A stretch of 64,000 nucleotides of DNA. It comes from Oscheius sp. JU75 (taxonomy: Eukaryota; Nematoda; Chromadorea; Rhabditida; Rhabditidae). Position numbers and translations under genes: made by a program. Where the stretch lies: positions 1,116,001-1,180,000 of the forward strand of contig JASJZC010000004.1 of assembly GCA_037178855.1 (NCBI GenBank), read 5' to 3'. The notes below the pieces were generated by a model. It saw only the letters and a list, made by a program, of their open reading frames with translations, searched no databases and was not told where the DNA came from. Of the stretch, positions 1 to 8,603 are shown in pieces (position 1 is the stretch's first letter; the number at the start of each line of letters is the position of its first letter).

Positions 1-519
1 ACGCTCCCCAGGCTGCTGAACGACATAACGTTGTCTCCGTTCCTACTACTATTTTCTTCAAGGTGATCCTTTTTCATGCTGGTCTAAATATAAAACTTCA
101 GGATGGACACGAGCTCGCTCGTTTCGAAGGATATAAGCCAATAAACATTCGTGAGAAGGCAATTCAAATCACTCGCCTTGTTGACCTTATCAAACAGTCG
201 AAGTTGATGCTTTTCATGAAGGGAACACCGGAAGAGCCCAAGTGCGGTATGTTCTTTCCCCATTTTCGATTCACAGAGTTCTTTAGGATTCTCTCGCAGA
301 ATCACCGCTATCCTGGACTCAATAAACGCCGAGTATAGAAGTTTCGATATTCTGGAGGACCTGGAGGTTCGCGAGGAGCTTAAGAAGTTTTCCAATTGGC
401 CGACATATCCTCAGCTCTATCTCGACGGCCAGCTGATTGGCGGAGTTGACGTCCTTGAAGATGAAGTCAAGGATCCCGCCTTCCTTTTCACGGTTCCGCG
501 TCGCAATTTGGCCGCCTAA
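1..519 (+). CDS. GLRX3: Glutaredoxin-3 (PICOT/Grx3-like), 3' part
   Basis: Cytosolic/nuclear monothiol glutaredoxin that binds and delivers iron-sulfur clusters. The gene enters from the left edge, so the N-terminal thioredoxin-like domain is cut. Three exons read in frame: about 1-62 (ends VVSVPTTIFFK, typical of a thioredoxin fold cis-proline region), 102-246 and 287-519. The second carries the start of a Grx domain (LMLFMKGTPEEPKCG) and the join at 246/287 rebuilds the diagnostic CGFS active site. The end reads WPTYPQLYLDGQLIGGVD, the glutathione/cluster-binding part of Grx domains. The stop is TAA at 517-519. The length of the visible part fits one thioredoxin tail plus one Grx domain; whether a second Grx domain exists cannot be decided, because the protein ends soon after this one. 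Confidence 0.9.
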
Positions 520-621
520 TCGGTCGTCTATTGTGTTTTATTCTGTGCAGTAAAAATTGCTGTGTCATTTTTTGTTCAATCAATCGGCCTTCCATTCTTA
601 CCTGGCACCTGTTTTCTTTGC

Positions 622-1483
622 TTACAACGCGCTAAAACACATGAACATGGCCTCATAGAACAGGTGAAAGATGCTTGGAAATTTATTCAACTGTTCGAGA
701 GAAGGTCTAGCTGTGGGTGAGCTCGTCGTCGGCTCGTCCGGCGTCTCATGGAGTAGATATCGGTTTTCCATGATAGTGACCTCTTTCTTTGGGTTCGTCA
801 CGTCCGAACGTACTGCCCTCTTTCCCGACAGGTCCATTTCCTACCCACACGTCTCCTGATTTCGTTCCTCTTCCATCATGTCAATATTTCTCATCCGAAT
901 GATCTTGGCCGGATCGAACACTACGCCGTCAGGAAAGGTTGCCTTTCGAATTCATTCGGCTCCTTCTGCATGCAGCTCACTGTCCCGCCGTTGTCAGACT
1001 GATAGTTCGATCGGGTATCCTGTGACAGCTGGATAGGATCCAATTCTAACGTCTTTTGTGATTTCTTTCAATCTCCTTAGCCGTTTTTATATTGTTCGGC
1101 AACTTTTCCACTACTTTCACAGCTGACGTCTTGCTAGCATTCGATTTCTTGCTACTTTCCTTTGCTTGTTCGGTCGGTTTGAGGCTTTGGGTCTCTCTGA
1201 CTTGTGTCGTCGGTTTTGGAGCAGCCGGGTCCTTTTTTTCTTGCTACTGGGAGATGAATTCCGTCGTGAACTATTGGTGCTAGGATCCTTTTATTTGTGC
1301 AGTGGAGGTGATGGACTGAAAGTAGAGACTGTAGCAGGAGTTGCAGTTTGGTGCCTCAGAAGTGCTAGGGCATCCTATATGCACAGTTTGCGTCCAAATA
1401 AGTTGTTTTTCCCAGGTTACTTTGTGATGTTTACGCGATTTGTTACGGGAAAAGCTGCGAAGCTTTCCTCGGCTCCGTTTCAT
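622..1483 (-). CDS. Unrecognised basic, Lys/Pro-rich protein (multi-exon model)
   Basis: I do not recognise this gene. On the minus strand several exons join in frame with short canonical introns. A first exon from ATG at 1483 begins MKRSRGKLRSFSRNKS and contains KVTW, which fits the RVxF class of PP1-docking motifs. A Lys-rich stretch follows (KDPAAPKPTTQ, ESSKKSNASK). Then come TLELDPIQLSQDT and an exon reading ATFPDGVVFDPAKIIRMRN, with a final exon ending FYEAMFMCFSAL at 622. A 38-nt intron near 955-993 and another near 810-855 keep frame. The junction between the first exon and the Lys-rich exon is not solved. The start lies 88 bp from the MTIF2 start on the other strand, suggesting a shared promoter. 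A PP1-binding regulator is possible but rests only on the KVTW motif. Confidence 0.4.
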
Positions 1484-1570
1484 CGAAAATAGCCTTGTGT
1501 CTGTTGAATTTACACATGAAATTTCTCTTTTTTTTTCGTCCCTTTACATCTTTCATCTTTCAGGAATGAA
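1484..1570. promoter_or_regulatory. Compact bidirectional promoter interval
   Basis: Only 87 bp separate the proposed start of the minus-strand gene at 1483 from the MTIF2 start at 1571. The interval contains a T-rich tract and ends with ctttcagGA just before the MTIF2 start, which looks like a splice or trans-splice acceptor. No TATA box is evident. The call depends on the minus-strand gene being real. Confidence 0.3.
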
Positions 1571-4171
1571 ATGTTGTCAGCCGTCTTTCTCAGAAGGGCC
1601 GGAAACATCGTTATGGCTCGACGAAGGGACCTGTTAAAATGGTCAGTGCTCCTAAATACAGGTTTGTTGGTCATCATACTCTCTATGGTAACCCTCAAAA
1701 CAGATATCCGTCACTACGCGGTTAAGGGACGAAAAGGAAGGTCGAAATTCGTCGACCCGATTGTCATCAAGAATACAAAATCACAGAAGAGAGTTGTCGA
1801 TGTGGTTGGAGGAATGACGGCTGGGTACGAGCTTTTCTAGTTCAGTTCGTTCAAAAACGTTTATAGAGAACTAGCAGCGGCTCTTGAAGTATCGCTAGAC
1901 GACGTCGCCGACTGTGTGGCCAATTTCGATCAGAATAATTTTAAGCTGGCCGTCGAGGAGAAGCCGCTCGACTCTGACACGATCATCAAGGTAACTTTTA
2001 TTGTCGTAACCCCTTGTTAGGCATTGTTTCATGCCATAGTTTGTCTTCGCATCAAATCTTTCAGGCTGTAGCAGCATTTGGCTGTAAACCTCGTTTCGGT
2101 CAACGGAAGGCCGTGGAGAAGACGTCCGATGAAGACGAAGACCTCAAGCCTTTGTTAGAAAACTCGTTTTTTGGGTCATCATTGGTTTTAGACCTCCTGC
2201 TGCCCCTTCAGGCTGCGAAAAACGACCGCCAATCGTCACCATCATGGGCCACGTCGATCACGGAAAAACGACACTTCTTGACGCGCTACGTAACTCTAAG
2301 ATTACCGAGGGAGAGTTTGGCGGAATCACGCAGCACATTGGAGCGTTTTCTGGTTTGTTTTGATGTTGAAATGAAGAAGAAGAAAGGTTCAGTGCAACTG
2401 GATAGGTCGAAGCAGACGGTGACGTTCCTTGACACTCCAGGACACGCCGCTTTCGCAGCAATGAGAGCAAGAGGAGCCCGAGGTGCCGATCTCGTTGTCC
2501 TGGTCGTGGCGGCCGATGACGGCGTGAAAGAGCAGACGGTTCAGTCTATCAAGTAGATTTTTTAACAGCCTCTTTCACCATGCGTTCAGATTTGCTCAAG
2601 AAGCAGGAGTTCCAATTATTGTGGCCGTGAACAAATGTGACAAGCCGGGAGCTGATCCGGTAAAGAATCAGCTTTATCTAAGATAGAACGGTCATTTTAG
2701 ATGAGAGCAAAACGGTCTCTTCTGGAGCACGGAATCGTGGTCGAAGATCTCGGCGGCGAGGTGCAATGCGTCGAAATTTCTGCACTTTACGCGCGGAATC
2801 TGCCTGCTCTCCAGGAGGCGATAGTCCTTCAAGCTGATGATATGAATCTGATGGCACCGGTAAAAGGACCAGTCGAGGGTGTCGTCGTTGAATCTTCATT
2901 GTCTCACGGTTCGTTTCGTCCATTTTCCCCCTCAATATCAACTTAGGGATTGGAAAGATTTGTACGATACTGTTGACCCGAGGTACACTGGAAAAGAACG
3001 ATATCCTTGTGGCTGGCAGCTCGAGTTGTCGCGTTCGGACAATGACAGACGAACGAGGCAAAATCCTGGTTAAGGTTACTCCAGGAAATCCTGTCAGAGT
3101 ATGTTTTTTAACTAATCCCGATATCAAAAAAACAACTTCCAGGTATCAGGATGGAAAGACGAGCTACCCTCTCCCGGAGATATTGTTCTCGAGGCTCCTA
3201 CAATGGACTCTGCCGCCCGGGCTGTCGCGTTCCGGAATCGCCAGCGGATGGCTGAGAAGACCGAGCAGGACTGGGAAGCGATTGAGGAAAAACGAGCCGA
3301 GGAGAGGGAACAGTACATGGCTCGTCGACAGTCACTTCTGACAAGAGGAATTCGTTTCGGGAGCACAAATCGCTTCGTAGCTCATCGGGAGAATCGACTG
3401 ACCAAGGCTGTCGATGACGGACATCCAAAGCTCAATATCATTGTTTGTTATTACTGCTTACCAGTTCAAAACAGATTATTCAGATAAAATCGGACGTGGA
3501 AGGGACACTCGAGGCCATAATGGAAATTTTGGATACGTACAATGCCGACGAGCAATGCAAATTACAGCTGGTCGATTTCGGCGTGGGGCCGCCGACCGAT
3601 AAAGACGTCGAGCTGGCCAAGGAGACCGGCGCCTTTCTCTACACGTTTAACGTCTCCTCAAGCCAAGCTGTCAAGTCCGCAGCAGATAAACTAGGCGTCC
3701 GAATCGAACCCTACAATGTCATCTATCGGCTAGTCTCGGCTCTTCGCAATGAACTCTCCTCACGTCTCCCTTGCCGAGTTGAGCATGAACTCGTAGGAGA
3801 AGGTCACGTTCTCAAAGAGTTCTTGATCTCGGACAGGGCCAGGAAGAAACAGCCAATAGCTGGCTGCCTCGTCCATTGGGGAGCCTTCAAAAAGAAGGGC
3901 ATTTTCAAGTTTATACGCAATGGAGAAGTCGTCTACGAGGGAGCCGTCGAGTCTCTCAAGTGCGAATCGGAAGTTGTTGCGACTGCCACAACTAACCAAG
4001 AAGTAAATACCATAATTTGGTTCCTAGTCCTAATAAATCGAAGTTTAGGTCGGAATCGCGCTCTCGGATAAAGGAATTCGATTCAAGACAGACGACACGA
4101 TCGAGGTCTACGAGCCGAAGGAGATTCGCCAAGAAATTGAATGGAAACCGGCCGGATTCGGGGATGTATAG
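1571..4171 (+). CDS. MTIF2: Mitochondrial translation initiation factor IF-2
   Basis: GTPase that brings initiator tRNA to the mitochondrial small ribosomal subunit. The N-terminus ([20 protein letters not shown]) is Arg-rich without acidic residues, as in a matrix-targeting peptide. The G domain follows: G1 GHVDHGKTT, switch region [11 protein letters not shown]3 DTPGHAAF, G4 NKCDK and a G5-like SALYA. Next come the beta-barrel domain II, a long charged linker ([18 protein letters not shown]) and the C-terminal IF2 domains 3 and 4 ([19 protein letters not shown], then a final barrel with [15 protein letters not shown]). About ten introns of 40-60 nt interrupt it. ATG 1571 is preferred because the basic presequence directly follows it; a Met at 1615 is a weaker choice. 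The stop is TAG at 4169-4171. Confidence 0.95.
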
Positions 4172-4220
4172 TAGTTTAGGATAGGATTTCAAATTGTTAG
4201 AAAATTGTTTTCTTGTTGCA

Positions 4221-4375
4221 TATAGTCTGTTCAGCTGAGAAGCTGAAAACGCAAGGTGTAATTGTATGTTTCTCATCAGTTTTTATTCATTTTGGCCCGT
4301 TTTCAGTGACAAAGGGTCCCGCCACTAACAATCTTAAAGGACTGCGTTTTCAACTTCTCAGCTGAACAGACTATA
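4221..4375. repeat. 155-bp hairpin element with 33-bp inverted arms
   Basis: Positions 4221-4253 and 4343-4375 are reverse complements over 33 bases with a single mismatch. Outer ends read TATAGTCTGTTCAGCTGAG and its complement. If the outermost TA is read as a target duplication, the element is 4223-4373 with termini TAGTCTG/CAGACTA, as in Tc1/mariner-type MITEs. It sits between MTIF2 and SARNP. Its interior includes the string gggtcccgcc, which recurs in other hairpin elements of the window. Confidence 0.85.
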
Positions 4376-4703
4376 CGGGTTGTTTTTCTTCTCCTTCAAC
4401 TTTTTACGTTTTGAACAATATAAATATTCGTACTCGGTGTTGCGATTGATGTTTGTGTTGTTTGCTTCGTGATACAATACCTTTACATGTTTTTAGTTCT
4501 TTTTGGCGCGGATTCTAACATTTTGGCCCTTGCGAAATGTTCCGGCGATTCTTTGGACCGCTGCTCTTGTTTTCTCGCGCTCCAATCAACAAGCGGCTCT
4601 CTTGAATCACTGGGCGTGTATCTGCAAATGAAAGAAATTCACTCCCTGCTCGTCCTCCTTTTCTTGATCTAAATTTTTATTTTTCAGAGTGACGACAGCC
4701 AGA

Positions 4704-6495
4704 ATGCTGCTTGTAAAGGATCTGCCGAAGATGACCGTTAGTTGGCTTGCTCAATTTGACGAATCATGTGTTTAGAATGCCCAGCTGCAGGCCGAGCTGA
4801 AGAAACGTGGTCTGACCGAGACTGGAAAGAAGGCCGATCTCGTCGAACGCCTATCGGATGCGATCAAAAAGGTGGTTAATTCTTTTGACAATTTTCAACT
4901 GTTCTAGTCTGGTTTCGCTGGAAAACAATCGAATTAGATATCATTGACAACATTTTATGCAAATTTTCATAATAATACTTACAGGAGGAGGACGCAATTC
5001 TGAATGCCGACGCGGATTCTACCGACCTCGGAGCTGACGGTAATTTCTCTTTAAATATGATCAATCTTTATGTTTCAGCCAGTCTGGCTGATGCCGAAGC
5101 TCTTCTTGACGACGAGGGACCAGCTACTACACCCATCGAGACCCCGGTCGCTGCGACGACAAAAGATAACAGCGTCGTCGTCGAGAAAAAGGTACCCACA
5201 TTTTAGGAGATTTTTTGTAACAAGAATATTCAGAAAAAGCCCGAAGTCGAGGATCAGGAGGCCGCCAGGAAGAAACTGCAGCGCTTGGGTCTGCCCTTCG
5301 GAACTGGGCCTACTGCCGGAGCTGCTACTATTACATCGGCCGACGCCAAGCAGAAACGAGCTGAGCGCTTTGGAACCACGAATAATGCCAACACCGCTGC
5401 TGCCGGATCGACCTCAGAAGACGCAAAGGCCAAGCGTGCTGCCAGGTATTTTAATCCCAACTCTGTCCTGAAAATCATGTTCAGATTCGGAATCACAGCC
5501 GGTGGAGATGGCTCAAGCACGACCGCCGTATCCGATGACGCCAAGGCTAAACGCGCTGCCCGTTTTGGAACCGGAGAAAGCCAGGAAGAGGCCGAGAAGA
5601 GACTTGCCCGTCTCAAGCGGTTCGGAGCTCCTGTTTCTGCTGACCCTGAGGTAAGAATGTTTTTCAAACATGGTTGGCTATCGCTACTTTGGAGCTAAAA
5701 CTGTTGTATGCCTGTCAACTTCTCACTTGAAGTGTCTTTCCCATTTTTTTTCGTCTCAAAAAAAGATCTTGCGAAAAGGTTGTCACATATCGGGATCAAT
5801 CCCAGGCCATGTAGTCTGAGTGGCGCCCCTTAGCAATACGCTACGGCTGTAACTTTGCTACAAGACCGGAAATCCTTAAAAAGACGCTGTGTCATTATGC
5901 GTAGACGGCCGAACGCGTTTTAAATCGGGTCCCGCGACGAACTTCCCTCATTTTCAGTGCTTTACACACATTTTTATGACATCTAAGTGTGTTTAATCGA
6001 CTTAGCGTCGAAAATTACCATAATAACGTCTACTTCGACGTCAAATATAGCGAAGATAATGAAGAAAATTGAGGTAACGCTGTTCTTCTCTCGTTTTAAT
6101 TTTTCCTACATTTTTCGGTTGTTTTTTGTCGTCGAAGTAGACGTTTCTGGCGTTGTTTTCGACGCTGAGTCGATTGAACATACTTAGAATCCATTAAAAA
6201 AGGTGTGTAAATGACCGAACAATCCAAAAAATGCTATTTGAGGGGACCCGTTTAGAAAAAGTCTACCCATAATGGCAGTTTCCCTTTCACATTATTGCTT
6301 ACGTATTGCTAGTCAGCCCAAAGAAGCTATAATCATGGTCGGGATTGAACCCATGATCGCTCGCGTTCAATTCCTTACGCGTTATCTCAGTTATCGGCTA
6401 TGGACAGACGGCTACCAACGATTTATTGACAGTATTATCTTCAGATGGATGCCAAGAAGAAGGCTCGTGCCGAACGTTTCGGAGTCAACAACTAG
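4704..6495 (+). CDS. SARNP: SAP-domain ribonucleoprotein (CIP29/Tho1 type)
   Basis: Nuclear protein associated with the TREX mRNA-export complex. The N-terminus carries a SAP domain (AQLQAELKKRGLTETGKKAD, then LVERLSDAI), followed by an acidic segment (LADAEALLDDEGP). Three or four copies of the family's repeated C-terminal motif follow: KAKRAARFG, KQKRAERFG, and finally KKKARAERFGVNN at the stop. Length fits the family. Introns are short except the last (about 5652-6444, roughly 790 bp), which holds inverted-repeat and SINE-like sequence. The last exon is tiny: ATGGATGCC to TAG at 6495. The start is preceded by tttttcagAGTGACGACAGCCAGA, an acceptor-like site consistent with trans-splicing or a 5'-UTR intron. 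Confidence 0.92.
5775..5875 (-). repeat. tRNA-derived SINE-like sequence, copy A
   Basis: Read on the minus strand: CAAAGTTACAGCC, then an A-box-like GTAGCGTATTGCTAAGGGG, an anticodon-arm-like CTCAGACTACA and a B-box-like GGGATTGATCCC. Order and spacing are those of a tRNA. The stems do not form a full cloverleaf, so it is not a functional tRNA. It lies in the last intron of SARNP, antisense to the gene. The leading 13 bases recur at copy B near 7780. Confidence 0.55.
5921..6254. repeat. 334-bp long-palindrome MITE-like element
   Basis: Outer ends TAAATCGGGTCCC and GGGACCCGTTTA are inverted copies. Inner arms 5981-6040 and 6130-6188 also pair closely, including ATCGACTTAGCGTCGAAAA with its complement and ACGTCTACTTCGACG with CGTCGAAGTAGACGT. 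The whole element can fold into one long hairpin. Flanking TA on both sides is compatible with a TA target duplication. It is inserted in the last SARNP intron. Confidence 0.8.
6325..6405 (-). repeat. tRNA-derived SINE-like sequence in the SARNP intron
   Basis: On the minus strand it reads TAGCCGATAACTGAGATAACG (A-box-like) and, about 30 bases on, GGGTTCAATCCCGACC, a good Pol III B box (GTTCAATCC). No complete cloverleaf is evident. It is separated from copy A by the palindromic element. Confidence 0.5.
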
Positions 6496-6914
6496 TCAGC
6501 ATATCATACCTTTACATCTTGATCCGACCGCGTCAACTCTTTTCGCATCCCCTTTGTTCTGTTCGTTGTTCTCATATTATTCTTCGTAATTATCTCTCTA
6601 CATCTACTCCGCGACTACCAGCAGTTGTTTTTTTTTCTTCTTCAAAACAAGGTGAGTCCTTTTAGACTGTTCTCTCTCTCTCTCTGGGGTCTCTGCTCTT
6701 CGGTTGTTTATCCTCATCTACAACTACCTACGTTATCTTCATAAGGTTTGCCTCTATCTTTATCGCAATTATTTCACACCAATCCTTGTCAAATGTTAAC
6801 CTTATTTCAATAAATATGATACAGACTGGCTTTCTAGATTGTGACAGGCTTCTAGAGCCATAGATTATCGATTTACCGGCAGCTAGTGATTATAATCAGC
6901 GAAAGTTACCCAAA

Positions 6915-8507
6915 ATGGACGAAGCCTGGGCAGAAGTAGATGCTCTTCGATCCATTTACGAGGATGAAATCGCTGTACAGGACAAAGGGTAGGCTTTACT
7001 TAATTTGGAGAGCTTGGGGTGGAAATCTACTGTAGCTTGGTCATAAACATAGTTTATAGAAGTTCGATTGTGGTGACGAAAAAAGTCCAACCAACAGACG
7101 ACGAATCCGGGCCCACCTCATCTGTCGTCTGTCAGTTTACTCTAGACGAAAAAGTAATTGTTTTCCTGATCCTGACTAAAAAAATGAGCTTACAGTATCC
7201 CGAACAGAGTCCAGAAGTGGCGCTGAGTCGACCGAGAGGACTGTCGGACAAGGACTTCAAACAGTTGGAAGAAAACGTCGTGGAGAAGCTACGAGAGAGC
7301 AGAGGAATGCCGGTCATTTTCGATATTTTACAGGTACTGCCCTTTTTGCAGTTGTACAACTGGGTTCAGCTTTGTGGCGACTTCTTTTTGAAGCACCAGG
7401 GCTCGTCCGAACTCGTCTGTCCGATCTGTTTGTGTCCACTCTTCGCCTCGGCCGTTATCACAACTTCCTGTGATCATTATCTGCATAAATCTTGTATGGA
7501 GTAGGTTCTCCTCTCATTCTGGAAAAGAACTGACGTTCAGCGAACACATCCTGGCATCGAGAAAGGAGCTAGCCGTTACTCTTCAAAATCCAGAGACCAG
7601 AGCCTTGCACAAGACTGTCGACAAGATAAGCTTTATTTTCTCTACTATTTTACAACACAGCTCTAGAAAATAATACATTTACCTTGGGCAACTATCGAAC
7701 CCGGAACGTGTAGTCAGAGTAGCGACTGTTATCTATACTTCAACCGTTTCGCTAAACCTTTGAAGGGCTGTAACTTTGTAATACCACAAACAACGGTTAG
7801 ACAGCTTTAGTGGCAGCAACCGCTATTTTTAGACAGGAAACCCCTTAATATAATTGCATACCCTTACCCCGCTCAAAACTACAAAGCGGAGACTTAGAAA
7901 AGTTGGATCCTTAGCGGGATTGAATCCTTATTCCCTTACGCCCTAATCTTTAGCGTCTACAGTAAGCCACACACAGTTACACAGCCACTGTTTTGCTTTA
8001 GTATTTCAAAGATTTTTAGGCTCTCTACTGTCCAGTCTGCCGCGAAATGGTGGAGTCCGAAATAGAGCCGTTCTACGAGGGAAAGAAACATGTTAAACAG
8101 CCCAGGAAGTCACAAGGTCATTCTGATTTCACGTTCGACTGGAAAAAGTAGGTTTCTTTTCAATTTACACATACAAATAACTACGTAGATGGCGATCCGA
8201 ACAGGTCAGACTCCAGCAGCTGTTCGAGAAGCAACAACGTCAGGGCGGAATCATCGATCTCGAGGCGGAGCGACAGAAAAATCTCATCACGGAAGAAACG
8301 GTGTTTTGACTTGTTTTTCTTCTTGGGAACATGGACTTTCAGGTAGTCGAATTGACGCCAGCTCCGTCAGTTTCGGTTGACGAAGAACCACCTCTGGAGA
8401 CGGCACAGCCGCAAAAGAAGCACCGAACTCATCATCGACCACGATACTACCACAAGAAGCCGGGAAGCGGTCATAATAGGAAGGATGTAGGGAGTAGTGG
8501 TACCTAA
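6915..8507 (+). CDS. RNF25: RWD and RING E3 ubiquitin ligase, RNF25-like
   Basis: RING-type ubiquitin ligase. The N-terminus is an RWD domain: it opens MDEAWAEVDALRSIYEDEI and includes a YPEQSPEVALSRPRGL segment like the conserved YPxxxP of RWD folds. A RING then reads CPICLCPLFAS, CDHYLHKSCM and, after a helical insert (ASRKELAVTLQNPETR), LYCPVCREMV. This long gap between RING halves is typical of RNF25/AO7. The tail is basic and His-rich (KKHRTHHRPRYYHKKPGS). The stop is TAA at 8505-8507. The intron between the RING halves (about 7620-8020) holds SINE-like sequence, and its exact donor is uncertain. The tail-to-tail neighbour on the minus strand ends only 97 bp away. Confidence 0.86.
7685..7795 (-). 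repeat. tRNA-derived SINE-like sequence, copy B
   Basis: The minus strand shows CAAAGTTACAGCCC, then GGTTTAGCGAAACGGTTGAAG (A-box-like), CTCTGACTACACG at the anticodon-arm position and CCGGGTTCGATAG (B-box-like). Shared elements with copy A in the same order (CAAAGTTACAGCC, GACTACA, B box) point to one family. It lies antisense in the RNF25 intron. Confidence 0.55.
7905..7985 (-). repeat. Weak tRNA-like fragment
   Basis: The minus strand reads TGTAGACGCTAAAGATTAGGGC, then GGATTCAATCCCGC, giving A-box-like and B-box-like strings at tRNA spacing. It is in the same RNF25 intron as copy B. The match is weaker than copies A and B. Confidence 0.35.
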
Positions 8508-8603
8508 ATTGTGTTTCGGGTAATAAATCTATACAGAATAGGGTTTGGAGATGGATTCAGAAGAACAAAATTACGTAACAACGAGAGCAATAACAACGTC
8601 TTC

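Noticed and set aside
4469-4672. 67-codon plus-strand ORF upstream of SARNP
   Set aside because: Ends just before the acceptor-like site preceding SARNP and has no motif; more likely outron or 5'-UTR intron sequence.
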